49,420 nt of DNA from NCBI GenBank assembly GCA_016933275.1, contig JAFGBI010000044.1, positions 1-49,420 on the forward strand. The letters run 5' to 3'. This document shows, piece by piece, positions 25,354-35,938 of this stretch. The position numbers were made by a program, and so were the translations under genes. This stretch comes from Polyangiaceae bacterium. Its GTDB lineage: Bacteria > Myxococcota_A > Polyangia > Polyangiales > Polyangiaceae. The notes under the pieces were generated by a model. The model made no database searches. It had not been told where the DNA came from and was given only the letters and a program-made list of their open reading frames with translations. Each line of letters starts with the position of its first letter. Position 1 is the stretch's first letter.

Positions 25354-26261
25354 GCTTTGGGGCGATCAAGCACCGTCTGCGTCAGGGACGTCCACTCGTC
25401 GTCGACTCCGATACCGGCGCCGCCTTCCGCGCCCGTGGGGTCACCGTGGCCGGGCCGGGAGCCCTTGGTCGGCTCCTGCGCCAGGATCCGAAGGCGGTGC
25501 TCTCTCACTATCAGGCGGAGGTGGGGAGCCGCGTGGACGTACTCTGCGCCCTCACCGCCGACACGACGCCCCGTGCGCTCGCCGAGGTCGGGATGGAGCA
25601 CCGGGCTGCCGTCCTGACCGGGCTCGCCGTGGAACTCGCCTTCGAGGCCGCGGAGGACAGTCCGAAACCCGTGGCGGTGGCGGGTGTTCTGGGTTCCGAA
25701 ATGGTAAGCCCCATCGCCCCCGACCGACACCACGAAGAGCTTCGTGAGCACGCAGAGCGCCTTGCCGTGGCCGGGTGCGAGCTCTTGATCGCCCGCGGGC
25801 AGGGTTCGAGGCTTGCGCTGATGGCCGCCGTCGTGGCTGCGGCGAGCACGGAGCTGCCGACCTGGGCGGTCGTGGAATGCCTGCCGAGCGGGGAGCTCAT
25901 CACGGGCGGACCCGTGGCGGAGCTGGTCGAACCGCTCGAGCAGGCTGGTGCGTCGGTGATCATGTTCGAGGTGGCCTCCATCGCCCACGGAGTCGACCGG
26001 CTGCGCGACGCCAGGGCCGCCGTCGCTGGGCACGCGGAGAGTGGCGTCTTGCTTGCGGCCAGCGACTCGAGCGTGCGCGGCTACCCGGACGCCGATGCTC
26101 ATCCCGTCGCCTGGGCCAAGGGCGCGTTGGCGCTCGATGCGGAGCGTGCCCGCGTCATCGGCGGGGGGGCCGGGACCACCGAGGCTCACACCGCAGCGCT
26201 CGCGGTGGAGCTCGGTGCCTTGCATCCCTCGCTGCCAGTCCCAGGTTCCCGGGCACGCTAG
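25350..26261 (+). CDS. Homocysteine S-methyltransferase-family protein without zinc cysteines
   Basis: 303 residues with a TIM-barrel layout of the homocysteine/betaine methyltransferase family: LVVDSDTGAAFRARGV (usual DGAMGT position), GVLGSE, YPDADAH and the C-terminal IGGGAGTTEAHTAAL. In active members that last segment reads GGCCGT, and the two Cys bind zinc with a third Cys in an earlier strand. Here they are Gly273 and Ala274, and the earlier position (MFEVAS) also has no Cys. Zinc-dependent methyl transfer is therefore unlikely. GTG 25350 overlaps the stop of the deleted peroxidase, with AAGGGGAAG just upstream. Role unknown; possibly a thiol- or ligand-binding paralogue. Confidence 0.8.
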   Translation: MSFGAIKHRLRQGRPLVVDSDTGAAFRARGVTVAGPGALGRLLRQDPKAVLSHYQAEVGSRVDVLCALTADTTPRALAEVGMEHRAAVLTGLAVELAFEAAEDSPKPVAVAGVLGSEMVSPIAPDRHHEELREHAERLAVAGCELLIARGQGSRLALMAAVVAAASTELPTWAVVECLPSGELITGGPVAELVEPLEQAGASVIMFEVASIAHGVDRLRDARAAVAGHAESGVLLAASDSSVRGYPDADAHPVAWAKGALALDAERARVIGGGAGTTEAHTAALAVELGALHPSLPVPGSRAR

Positions 26262-26314
26262 TCGCTCCTGTGCGGCCGGCTCCACCGATCCCACGAGCCG
26301 GAACGTGCCGACAA

Positions 26315-27700
26315 ATGGGCAGCCTCACCATCGACAGCGTAGTACCCCCCGAGCCGGCGACGCCGATCACCGATCGGGACCAGTTGACCGAGATCTTCGC
26401 CGCCGCCGAACGCGACGTCGCTGACTGGCTCATCGGAGCCGAAGCAGAGAAATTCGGGGTCGATGCGACGACGGGCGCACCGATCTCCTTCGATGGCGAC
26501 CGCGGCGTGCTCCGAGTGCTCTCCGCGCTTCGTATGGGCCACGGTTGGCGTGCCGACCGGGAGCACACCCAGGGGCCGATCATTGCTCTTCGGCGTGGTG
26601 CTGCCTCGGTCACGCTCGAGCCAGGGGCGCAACTCGAGCTGAGCGGTACCCCGTTCCCCGATCTGCACGCCGTAGCTGCCGAAATGCGCGGCCACATGAG
26701 CGAGCTCCGAGCCATCTCGGCAGAGCTCAACCTTGCCTGGCTCGCGGTCGGGTTCCACCCTCTGGCTCGGCAATCCGACCTCGCGTGGGTGCCGAAGCGG
26801 CGTTACGCGATCATGCGTGAATACCTCCCGACGCGCTGCACCGGGGGCCTCGACATGATGCGGCGCACGGCGACCGTTCAGGTGAACCTGGACTACTCGA
26901 GCGAGCAGGACGCGATGGAGAAGCTCCGACTCGCCCTGCGCATGGCACCCCTCGCCAACGCGATGACCGCGAATTCGCCCTTTCTCGAGGGGGGTCTGGC
27001 CGGCAAGCGTTCACTGCGCGGTGACGTGTGGCTTCGCATGGACCCGGCTCGCTCCGGGCTGATCCAACGTCTCTGGCGGGAGGGACGCGCCACGTATCAG
27101 GACTACGTGGAGTGGGCCCTCGACGCTGGCATGTTCCTCTTCCAGCGTGAGGGGCAGATCATCGCCAATACCGGCCAGACCTTCCGGAGCTTCCTCGCCG
27201 ATGGCTATGCTGGCCACCGCGCGACCCTCGCCGACTGGCATTTCCACCTCAACACCCTCTTTCCCGAGGTGCGCCTCAAGCGCACGCTCGAGGTCCGCTC
27301 GTGTGACTCGCTCCCGAACTCGCTCGCCATGGCCGTGCCCGCGCTCTTCACCGGGGTGCTCTACGAGGCGCGGGCCTTCGCTGCTGCCCGTGAGCTCCTG
27401 GCCGGGTTCTCGTACGACGAGGTGGAGCGCGCCCGACCCGCGCTCGTTTCCGCGGGCCTCGCCGCGCGGATCGGCGGAACCTCGGCGCAACGGTTGGCGG
27501 AGAGCCTCCTCGAGATCGCGTGGGGCGGGCTGAGTCGACGGGCCCTCCGGACCGATCCCGGGGTGGACGAAACCGTCTACCTCGCGCGAATTCGGGACCT
27601 CGTCGCATCCGGGCGAACACCCGCCGACGTCCTCACCGACGGTCTCTACGACGGCGAGGCCGATCTTGCCATCGAGGTGTTGACGCGGACCCGGATCTGA
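26315..27700 (+). CDS. gshA: Glutamate-cysteine ligase, plant/proteobacterial type
   Basis: 461 residues. It catalyses the first step of glutathione synthesis: ATP-dependent joining of glutamate and cysteine. Family marks include IGAEAEKFGVD, the ASVTLEPGAQLELSG active-site strand, MMRRTATVQVNLDY, NSPFLEGG and LEVRSCDSLP. The length matches the plant/alphaproteobacterial GshA type. ATG 26315 was chosen because the homology starts within 40 residues of it; a longer frame upstream overlaps the previous gene and looks like a shadow. No glutathione synthetase gene is in the window. It is 53 bp downstream of the methyltransferase-like gene and probably co-transcribed. Confidence 0.9.
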   Translation: MGSLTIDSVVPPEPATPITDRDQLTEIFAAAERDVADWLIGAEAEKFGVDATTGAPISFDGDRGVLRVLSALRMGHGWRADREHTQGPIIALRRGAASVTLEPGAQLELSGTPFPDLHAVAAEMRGHMSELRAISAELNLAWLAVGFHPLARQSDLAWVPKRRYAIMREYLPTRCTGGLDMMRRTATVQVNLDYSSEQDAMEKLRLALRMAPLANAMTANSPFLEGGLAGKRSLRGDVWLRMDPARSGLIQRLWREGRATYQDYVEWALDAGMFLFQREGQIIANTGQTFRSFLADGYAGHRATLADWHFHLNTLFPEVRLKRTLEVRSCDSLPNSLAMAVPALFTGVLYEARAFAAARELLAGFSYDEVERARPALVSAGLAARIGGTSAQRLAESLLEIAWGGLSRRALRTDPGVDETVYLARIRDLVASGRTPADVLTDGLYDGEADLAIEVLTRTRI

Positions 27701-27725
27701 CAGGTCGCCACCGAACGCCACCGGC

Positions 27726-28928
27726 CTACGGCGGTTCATCGGGCACGGTGGCTCGGAACAGGCTGCCGCTCCCCGCCAGGGAGTAGCCGCCCGTTTCGGC
27801 GGGTACGAACGCCGCCGCCCCGCGGGGGAGCTCGACCGCAGCTCGGCTGTTCCTGGCCACCACGGTCCCCGACGTCGTCAGGAGGATCTCCGGCCCGGTC
27901 GTGGTGAGCGAACAGCCCCTCCCCGTGACGTCGATTCGGCTCAAGCGGAACTCCGCTGCGGGCGTCGGGTAGACCAACTCGGGGCCTTCGGTGACCGGCA
28001 GGATTGGGGTCGGCTCGATGGGGTTGAAATCGAGTACCCGGCAGAGCTCGGGGACGTCCACGTGCTTTGGGGTCAGGCCACCGCGCAGGACGTTGTCCGA
28101 GCTTGCCATGATCTCGACCCCGACTCCCTCGAGGTAGGCGTGGAGGTTGCCCGCCGGGAGGTAGATCGCCTCATCCGGTCGGAGTACGACGAGATTGAGC
28201 AGCAGAGCGCTCACCACGCCGACGTCTCCGGGATAACGCGCGGCCAGGGCGACAGCCATCGCGCACTCGGGCGCGAAGGGTCCCCCCCTTTCCAGGACCT
28301 TGCCGCAAGCGGCCGTCGTGGCGGTGACCAAGGCGGCGCGAGAGGATGGGTCTAGGTCGAGCAGCTCTTCGAACGCGGCGCGCAACCCCGCCGAACCCGG
28401 CGAGTTCGCGAGGGCGCGCTCCACGCCGGCAAGCTCCGTCACGGCGAGCTCACGGAGGAGCCGCGCGGTCACCTCGACGCTCCGGAACCCGCATAGCGCG
28501 CGGAACGGTCCGAGCGCCGCGATGAGCTCTGGCTTGTGGCTCGGATCCCGGTAGTTGCGGCAAGGTGCGTCGAGCGGGATCCCAAGAGCGTTCTCGGCGG
28601 CGAATCCCGCGGCAGCCTGGGCGGTGCTCGGGTGAGCCTGCAGGCTGAGCGGCGCCGCAGCCGCCAGCACCTTGAGCAAGAAAGGCAACCGTGGTCCGTA
28701 TCGTTCGATCACGCGAGCGCCGACAGCCGAGCTCGGGTCCCTGGCGATAAAGACATCGAGCGGTTCCTGTCCGCCCCGGACGTCGATCCGAGAAGGCGTG
28801 CTCGGGTGGGCTCCCATCCAGAGCTCGGCCTCGGGTCGGGGAGCCGGTGCGGCGCGGCCCGTGAGCTCCGCTATCGCGGTGCGCGAACCCCACGCGTAGT
28901 CCTTGATCGGGTTTTCGAGACGGTACAT
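27726..28928 (-). CDS. manA: Mannose-6-phosphate isomerase, class I
   Basis: 400 residues from ATG 28928. It interconverts fructose-6-phosphate and mannose-6-phosphate, the entry to GDP-mannose and mannose-containing polysaccharides. Family marks are LENPIKDYAWGS at the start, PEAELWMGAHPSTPS, LSLQAHPSTAQA with zinc-binding Gln and His, DPSHKPELIAALGPF with zinc-binding Glu, and VYLPAGNLHAYLEG-type residues near 28140. GLTPKHVDVPEL also fits. It is convergent with the glutamate-cysteine ligase gene (25 bp apart). GTG 28958 is an alternative start. Confidence 0.93.
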   Translation of the reverse strand: MYRLENPIKDYAWGSRTAIAELTGRAAPAPRPEAELWMGAHPSTPSRIDVRGGQEPLDVFIARDPSSAVGARVIERYGPRLPFLLKVLAAAAPLSLQAHPSTAQAAAGFAAENALGIPLDAPCRNYRDPSHKPELIAALGPFRALCGFRSVEVTARLLRELAVTELAGVERALANSPGSAGLRAAFEELLDLDPSSRAALVTATTAACGKVLERGGPFAPECAMAVALAARYPGDVGVVSALLLNLVVLRPDEAIYLPAGNLHAYLEGVGVEIMASSDNVLRGGLTPKHVDVPELCRVLDFNPIEPTPILPVTEGPELVYPTPAAEFRLSRIDVTGRGCSLTTTGPEILLTTSGTVVARNSRAAVELPRGAAAFVPAETGGYSLAGSGSLFRATVPDEPP

Positions 28929-29107
28929 CGAGCCATCGGTAGCGGAATCGCCCCGCACGGTCCAACGACGAGCGCCGGTTGACCTGCTGGCCCTTTCCGC
29001 CGTAGGGGCTGCTGCGGCAAGTCACGCTTCGGGTCGGGATGGAGAGACGGGGCGTGGGTGGCGGCGAGCGGCCAGAGCATCGGCGACATCCGGCGCGGGG
29101 GAGCCTG

Positions 29108-29142
29108 GAGCAGCAATCAGGTTGATTCCTGCGTCAAGTCAA
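29108..29142 (-). repeat. Family B dispersed repeat, copy B3 (inverted, degenerate)
   Basis: GAGCAGCAATCAGGTTGATT followed by CCTGCGTCAAGTCAAC is the reverse complement of copies at 257-296 and 39658-39697 with a few changes. It ends 4 bp before an inverted A copy, keeping the A-next-to-B arrangement seen at 39537-39697. Confidence 0.6.
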
Positions 29143-29146
29143 CGAG

Positions 29147-29214
29147 CTAGCGCACCGAACCGGTAGCAGATCTCGCCCGAGGCGCCGTTGGTGTTGGCAA
29201 CCTGATCAGTGCTC
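29147..29214 (-). repeat. Family A dispersed repeat, copy A3 (inverted, short)
   Basis: CTAGCGCACCGAACCGGTAG then CAGATCTCGCCCGAGGCGCC and GTTGGCAACCTGATCAGTGC match, inverted, the two ends of copies A2 and A5. The central hairpin is absent, leaving about 68 bp. Confidence 0.6.
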
Positions 29215-29487
29215 CACGCGGGGTGGGTTGGGTGAACCGAGCGCGGACCGGTAGTCCAGGTTGCTGCCGGCGACCCAATCGGTGCTCCAGGAGGGGTTGG
29301 CCAACGGCGAACGGGACCCACCGGGGCCGCCCTCCCGCAAGGAGAAGTCAATGGGTTGGCCGGTTGAGCACGGGTTCAGGGCGCCTGGCGTTGGGGGAGC
29401 CGAGCAGGAGCGCGGTGAGACCAGGCGTTCGACCAGTGGAGCCGCCAGCAGCCGGATTGGTTCGGCCGCCCGATTGCCATCCGATCC

Positions 29488-29515
29488 TTGACACCCCTGA
29501 CTCCGTGGCTAGGTT
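29488..29515 (+). promoter_or_regulatory. Sigma70-type promoter of groESL
   Basis: TTGACA (29488-29493) and TAGGTT (29510-29515) are 16 bp apart. The predicted transcription start near 29522 lies just upstream of the CIRCE element, the usual arrangement for HrcA-repressed chaperonin operons. The -35 box is perfect and the -10 box weak. Confidence 0.6.
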
Positions 29516-29529
29516 CCGGCCCGCCGCGG

Positions 29530-29556
29530 TCAGCACTCACCTGGTTCGAGTGCTAA
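29530..29556 (+). promoter_or_regulatory. CIRCE operator for the HrcA repressor
   Basis: TCAGCACTC-N9-GAGTGCTAA differs from the consensus TTAGCACTC-N9-GAGTGCTAA at one base only. It lies just after the predicted transcription start and 120 bp before groES. By established knowledge it is bound by HrcA and released on heat shock. No hrcA gene is in the window. Confidence 0.93.
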
Positions 29557-29676
29557 CAACGGCGACAAATGATCGTAAGTTCAGTGGCTTACGCCATGCG
29601 ATGCCGAGCCAATCCCGCTGGCTCGCGTGGGGTGGGTGGGCCACGAACGAAAGCGAAGACCAGCACGGAGGCAAGC

Positions 29677-31612
<1,936 letters not shown>

Positions 31613-31637
31613 GCCACCCCCTCACTCCCGCGTTGCA

Positions 31638-31672
31638 CGGAGGCGGCCCTCGGGGTCGCCTCCGGGCGTTTT
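31638..31672 (+). terminator. Rho-independent-type terminator after groEL
   Basis: CGGAGGCG and CGCCTCCG form a perfect 8-bp stem around an 11-nt loop that can fold further (CCC/GGG). GGCG and four T residues follow. It is 26 bp downstream of the groEL stop. Confidence 0.7.
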
Positions 31673-31939
31673 GTGGTAGCCGTTCCCGCCTTCTGACCGG
31701 AGGACACCGGCCGAGATCCGCTCCTCTGGCGTCGTTGCTCCTGCGCTCCCGGGACCCGCGTCGCCACGGGTTCCACTCTGCCATGGCAATGTGGGTGGCG
31801 GCGTGGGGTCCTCACGTACTCAAGTACACTCCGGTCCGGTGGTCGTCGGGCCTAGCCAGCGAAGCGGCTTTCGGCCGGGTCGATCGGGGCGTGAACGCGT
31901 GCGTTTCTGGAGGGCTCGGGCGACTACGGGACAGTCCGT

Positions 31940-32090
31940 TGGTGGCGCGATCTCGCTCGCATCCGGCAGGAAATTGGCCCAGGCGCTCGTTGCGACCCGC
32001 CATCAGCCGTCAGTCGCCGGCCCCTCCCTGTCTTGCCTGACCGCTGACCGCTGATGGCCTGTTTGGTTTGGGTTCTGCCGGCTCAGGAAC
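31940..32090 (+). repeat. Family C dispersed repeat, copy C4 (divergent)
   Basis: Shared order: GCGATCTCGCTCGCATCCGG, CAGGAAATT, GCCATCAGCCGTCAGTCGCC, TGCCTGACCGCTGACCGCTG, ATGGCCTGTTTGGTTTGGG and TTCTGCCGGCTC. The heptad run CTGACCG-CTGACCG-CTGATGG is well kept. It lies downstream of groEL. Confidence 0.6.
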
Positions 32091-32200
32091 TCGACGGGGT
32101 TCGTTCCCGATTCCATGTCATTTCTCCATGGTGACCGAATCCGGGGTCATCGCGGCGAGGGGGGTTGCAGGAGCCCGCGGACGTGAGCAAGGAATCCGCT

Positions 32201-32701
32201 GTGAACCTCCTCCGTTGCCACTTGGGTGGCCGGCCGCCGAGGCCGGATCCACCTTGGCGTCGTTCCCGTCGATGGCAACCGGAGTGGTCGCTGGTGCTGC
32301 TCATCCCTTGGCTGCTGCTCGGGTGCGAACCGGAGGATCCGACTACCGGCGATTGCTCCTACGAGCCGACCTACCACATGATGCTCTCTGCCACTGAGGG
32401 CGTGGTTCCGGAGGGGACCGTGATCTCGGTGGCGTACGGAGGCGGATGCGAGGAGTACACGGTGGGAGGTCCAAGCACCGCCCACCAGCAGCTCTTCTGC
32501 GAGGGGGTCGGGGCTTCGACGATCGAGGCAGGCAGGATCGGCTGCGACGTGTGGGTATCGGGTCCGGCGGTGGTCAAGGTCGTTCCGCCCGGCCACGTAC
32601 CCGTCCTGCGCGCCGTCGCGCCGTTGTGGGAGGACGGCTGCATCGTCACTCAGGAGGTCGTTGTGGTTCTCGGGGAGGATGAGCTGACCGTTGGGGATTG
32701 A
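32201..32701 (+). CDS. Hypothetical lipoprotein
   Basis: 166 residues from GTG 32201, chosen because GCAAGGA (32187-32193) lies 7 nt upstream. A basic N-terminus and hydrophobic stretch (WSLVLLIPWLLLGC) end in a good lipobox, so it is likely an outer-membrane lipoprotein. The mature part has six Cys that may form disulphides (DCSYEP, GGGCEEY, LFCEG, RIGCDVW, EDGCIV). No family was recognised. It is convergent with the next gene. Confidence 0.65.
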   Translation: MNLLRCHLGGRPPRPDPPWRRSRRWQPEWSLVLLIPWLLLGCEPEDPTTGDCSYEPTYHMMLSATEGVVPEGTVISVAYGGGCEEYTVGGPSTAHQQLFCEGVGASTIEAGRIGCDVWVSGPAVVKVVPPGHVPVLRAVAPLWEDGCIVTQEVVVVLGEDELTVGD

Positions 32702-32768
32702 ACCGCGCACCGCCCGCGTCGTCGTGGGTGGGAAGGGCATGGTCCTCGACCGCGCGAGGCGGGGAGGA

Positions 32769-33422
32769 CTAGCCGGACGGAACGTCGAGCACGATCCGGG
32801 GACCGTAGTACCGAAGTAGAGCGCGCTCTCGCACCACCTCCCCGTCCGACCGCCTCTCCACCTCGAGCAGCACCATCCCCACGTCGCGACAGAACACGGT
32901 GCGGGTTCGGGTTTCCGGCCCTCCACCGCTCGCCGCCTCGATCGTGGAAAGGCACCCACTGAAGGATCCGGCGGGGACCTCCACCGTGTCATCGATGGAC
33001 GTGATGCAGACCTCACCCGCGCGACCTGCCCAACAGGCCCCCACCTGCAACGGCAGCTTCAGCCAGTGTCCACCGGCAGCGTAGCGGAGTCCGTCGGGCT
33101 CGAGGTAGAGCCGCTCCACGTGGCCGCCGTCGTCGAGCTCCACGAGCCCGCTGTGTGGTCGTCGCACCTGAAGCACGACGAGCCCGCGTTCGCTCGATTG
33201 GTCCGACTCGGTTACGTATGAGAGGACGTTCCCGTCCGCCAGCGGCGCGTAGGGGGCATACTCAGCGGGCGCCGCTGGTGGTGCTGGCGCCGTCGCTGCG
33301 GGCGGCTCCGCGCCGCGACACCCCACCGAGCAGGCGAGGACGACGGCGGCAGTAAGCCCCCGCGGACGACTCGGGCGGCGAGCTCTCCACTCGCCACCCC
33401 TGGGGCGAACGGCTGCAATCAT
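32769..33422 (-). CDS. Hypothetical lipoprotein, last gene of the MBOAT operon
   Basis: 217 residues from ATG 33422. A signal sequence (RGLTAAVVLACSVGC) offers two possible lipidated Cys. An Ala/Pro-rich spacer is followed by a beta-rich domain (LSYVTESDQSSERGLVVLQVR to TIEAASGGGPETRTRTVFCRDVGMVLLEVER). That arrangement resembles uncharacterised myxobacterial lipoproteins with repeated beta strands. The start overlaps the stop of the upstream gene (TCATGA, 33419-33422), so translation is coupled. Function unknown. Confidence 0.7.
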   Translation of the reverse strand: MIAAVRPRGGEWRARRPSRPRGLTAAVVLACSVGCRGAEPPAATAPAPPAAPAEYAPYAPLADGNVLSYVTESDQSSERGLVVLQVRRPHSGLVELDDGGHVERLYLEPDGLRYAAGGHWLKLPLQVGACWAGRAGEVCITSIDDTVEVPAGSFSGCLSTIEAASGGGPETRTRTVFCRDVGMVLLEVERRSDGEVVRERALLRYYGPRIVLDVPSG

Positions 33423-33814
33423 GACCCATGGGGGAGGAAATAGGTCCAGAAGAGGAGGAAACCGAGGAGCGCGACCGCGATCCCGAGGAGTACCGTCGCC
33501 AAGGGGTCGGGGTCCACCCGCCGACGAAGCTCGAGTGCCGCGCGCCGGACGGCCTCGCTCTTCGTCGCCTTGGCGAGCCGCGGTGCCGCGACTCGCACCC
33601 AGCGATAGTTGCCGCGCTCGAATGCCGCCACCAACCCCGCCAGCGCCGGATCCGACGGGAAGTGGCGAACGAATTCCGGGGGATTGTAGCTCTCCGGCTC
33701 GCGAGCGGCCCGCGCAGCACGAGCCATTTCCGAGCGACGCGCACCAGCGCGCAAGCGACGCTTCCGATGCGCTTGCCGCAAACTCGGCCGATCCTCGCGG
33801 TTCGAACTCGCCAT
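33419..33814 (-). CDS. Small membrane protein between MBOAT and lipoprotein genes
   Basis: 131 residues. A basic N-terminal third (RQAHRKRRLRAGARR) is followed by an acidic-aromatic segment (YNPPEFVRHFPSDPALAGLV) and one C-terminal membrane helix (LATVLLGIAVALLGFLLFWTYF). Its ATG overlaps the MBOAT stop (TGATG at 33812-33816), and its stop overlaps the next start, so the three genes are coupled. No known family. The layout suggests a cytoplasmic, tail-anchored partner of the acyltransferase. Confidence 0.75.
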   Translation of the reverse strand: MASSNREDRPSLRQAHRKRRLRAGARRSEMARAARAAREPESYNPPEFVRHFPSDPALAGLVAAFERGNYRWVRVAAPRLAKATKSEAVRRAALELRRRVDPDPLATVLLGIAVALLGFLLFWTYFLPHGS

Positions 33815-35817
33815 CAGAACTGGAAGTACACGAAGGGGACGGCCTCGGCGCTAGCCATCGCACGAATCGTCAAGGCCGCCAGGAAGAGAGCTGCGGCCTG
33901 CGCCGGCGCGGGAACCGCGATGTACGCTTCCCGCAGCTGAATGTACCACCGCTCGGGGACCCATTGCGAGCCAAGCCCGACTGCGATGGAGAGGAGAACG
34001 CTCACGTGGAGGTTCGGGTGATAGGTCGTGAAGGTGAGCAGGCGACCGAAGAAGAGCGCTGCGTCGCGAAAGGACTCGGCTCGGAAGAAGATCCAGCCCG
34101 CACAAACGACGTGAAAGGCCGCGAGCACGGCCACCACGTGGAAGGCCTTCCCCCCGAGCGACTGGGGGATACCCCGGATCACGAGGTTGCGCCGTTCGTC
34201 GCGGAGCGGTTCTGCAGAGTAGGCCTGGTTGCCATGGCGACGAGCCCAGTCGCGGTAGAGCGCGGTGACGGCCAGGGCGATGCCCAAGAACGCGCCGACC
34301 GCCGCGAACCGCAGGAACAGTCCCGTGTCGCGCGTCCAGAGGAGGGAACACATGATCCCGCCCAGGACCGGTCCGGCGGAGATCGCTGGCACGATGAGCG
34401 CGATCGCGCGATGGCTCGGACGAGTCAGCTCCGAGAACGCTCTCGTGACGGCCATTGCCCAGCCGTGCAACCCTCCCCAGATGAAGAAGCTCCAGCTCGC
34501 CCCGTGCCACAGCCCCCCGAGCAGCATGGTGATCATCACGTTGACGTAGGTGGGCATGACACCGCGCCGATTGCCGCCGAGCGATATGTAGAGGTAGTCG
34601 CGGAGCCAGGTGGACAGCGAGATGTGCCAGCGTCGCCAGAAATCGACGATGTCTGGCGCCTTGTATGGGGTGTCGAAGTTCACCGGCATGCGCACGCCAA
34701 TCAGGAGGGCTATCCCGATCGCGATGTCGGTATACCCGGAGAAATCGCAGTAGATCTGGACCGCGTACCCAAGCACAGCGGTATAGCACTCGAGCCCCGA
34801 GTACTGTAGCGGCGCATCGAACACCCGGTCGACCAGGTTGAGCGCCACGTAGTCGCCGATTGCCACCTTCTTCAGCAGTCCCACCGCTACCAGGAAAAGA
34901 CCCTCGCTCGCCTCCTCCGCGCTGAAGCGCGCGGGACCCGCGAGCTGAGGGAGAAGGTCTCGCGGGCGCACGATCGGTCCCGCCACCAAGTGTGGGAAGA
35001 ACGCCACGAAGCTCAGGTACTCGACGTAGCTCTTCTGTGGCTTGATCTGGCCGCGATAGATGTCGATGACGTAGCTCATCGACTCGAACGTGAAGAAGCT
35101 GATGCCGACGGGGAGCGCGACCTGCAATACGATCTCCGGCGGGTGGTAGCCCAGAGCCCCGAGCACCGCGCGCGCGGTCTCCACCCCGAAGTTGAAGTAC
35201 TTGAAGATCCCGAGCACGGTGAGGTTCACCGCGACCGTGCCGACGATCCAGAGCCGTCGTCGCCCTTGGGACCGCGCACTCGCGATGCCGTTCCCCAACA
35301 ACCAGTCTATGGTGGAGGACGCCCAGATCAGCGGCAAGAAGCGCCAGTCCCAGTGTGCGTAGAAGACATAGCTCGCGATCAGGATGAAGATCATCCTGAT
35401 CTTCTTGGCGCGGAGGAGGGCGACCAACGTGATTGGCGCGAGAACGAACGCGGCGATGTTGAAGGGGAGCGTCTCCCCGACCGGTACTTTCAGCGCCCGC
35501 AGCCCGAGGAGCAGGGGATCGAGCCCGGCATCGCGGAAGGTCATGAATGCGAGCGCCAGGTAGTTTGCCGCGACCGATGCGATCGCGGTCCGCCATGGCA
35601 TGGGGCGATCCTCGACGGTCGCGCGACAGAGTTGGACCGTGACGGCCAACGCCGCCACGGTTACGGCTGCGCCCACCGCCGTCGGGGCGACGAGCCCGAA
35701 ATAGGCGGCTACCGCCAGCCACGGTAGGAGAGGGGTCCAGCGCCGACTCACGAGGATCCAGGCGGCGAGGAAGACGATGGCGAAAAACCGCGCGAAGGCG
35801 AGGGTATTGAAGAGCAC
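33814..35817 (-). CDS. MBOAT-family membrane O-acyltransferase (AlgI/DltB-like)
   Basis: 667 residues with about a dozen membrane helices. Marks of the family are YFNFGVETARAVL, LPVGISFFTFESMSYVID, FFPHLVAGPIVRP, YCDFSGYTDIAIG, FDTPYKAPDIVDFWRRWH and the catalytic-His segment LLGGLWHGASWSFFIWGGLHG. These enzymes move acyl groups across the inner membrane to polysaccharides or teichoic acids. An AlgJ/SGNH-type partner that would finish the transfer is not in the window. A polysaccharide deacetylase lies on the other side of the divergent promoter, which suggests surface-glycan modification. Substrate unknown. Confidence 0.93.
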   Translation of the reverse strand: MLFNTLAFARFFAIVFLAAWILVSRRWTPLLPWLAVAAYFGLVAPTAVGAAVTVAALAVTVQLCRATVEDRPMPWRTAIASVAANYLALAFMTFRDAGLDPLLLGLRALKVPVGETLPFNIAAFVLAPITLVALLRAKKIRMIFILIASYVFYAHWDWRFLPLIWASSTIDWLLGNGIASARSQGRRRLWIVGTVAVNLTVLGIFKYFNFGVETARAVLGALGYHPPEIVLQVALPVGISFFTFESMSYVIDIYRGQIKPQKSYVEYLSFVAFFPHLVAGPIVRPRDLLPQLAGPARFSAEEASEGLFLVAVGLLKKVAIGDYVALNLVDRVFDAPLQYSGLECYTAVLGYAVQIYCDFSGYTDIAIGIALLIGVRMPVNFDTPYKAPDIVDFWRRWHISLSTWLRDYLYISLGGNRRGVMPTYVNVMITMLLGGLWHGASWSFFIWGGLHGWAMAVTRAFSELTRPSHRAIALIVPAISAGPVLGGIMCSLLWTRDTGLFLRFAAVGAFLGIALAVTALYRDWARRHGNQAYSAEPLRDERRNLVIRGIPQSLGGKAFHVVAVLAAFHVVCAGWIFFRAESFRDAALFFGRLLTFTTYHPNLHVSVLLSIAVGLGSQWVPERWYIQLREAYIAVPAPAQAAALFLAALTIRAMASAEAVPFVYFQF

Positions 35818-35938
35818 GGGTCCGACGTGAGTAGCCCAGAAGGCCGGTGGCGGGGCGCCAATTCGGTGCCCGGGAGACCTGAACGGGTGAACACCAATCG
35901 GGGTGAGGTTTCCAGCGGAGTTGACGGCGCTGCCCAGG

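Larger units (their letters stand above)
28929..29487. other. Long intergenic region between manA and groES with repeat remnants
   Basis: Contains an inverted B copy (29108-29142), an inverted short A copy (29147-29214) and a further A-like fragment (~29255-29288, with CAGGTTGCTGCCGG and TCGGTGCTCC). The promoter and CIRCE site of groESL follow it. No gene was recognised. Confidence 0.55.
31613..32200. other. 588-bp intergenic region with terminator and repeat C4
   Basis: Holds the groEL terminator (31638-31672) and a C copy (31940-32090). The remainder, 31673-31939 and 32091-32200, shows no gene or known RNA. Confidence 0.5.
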
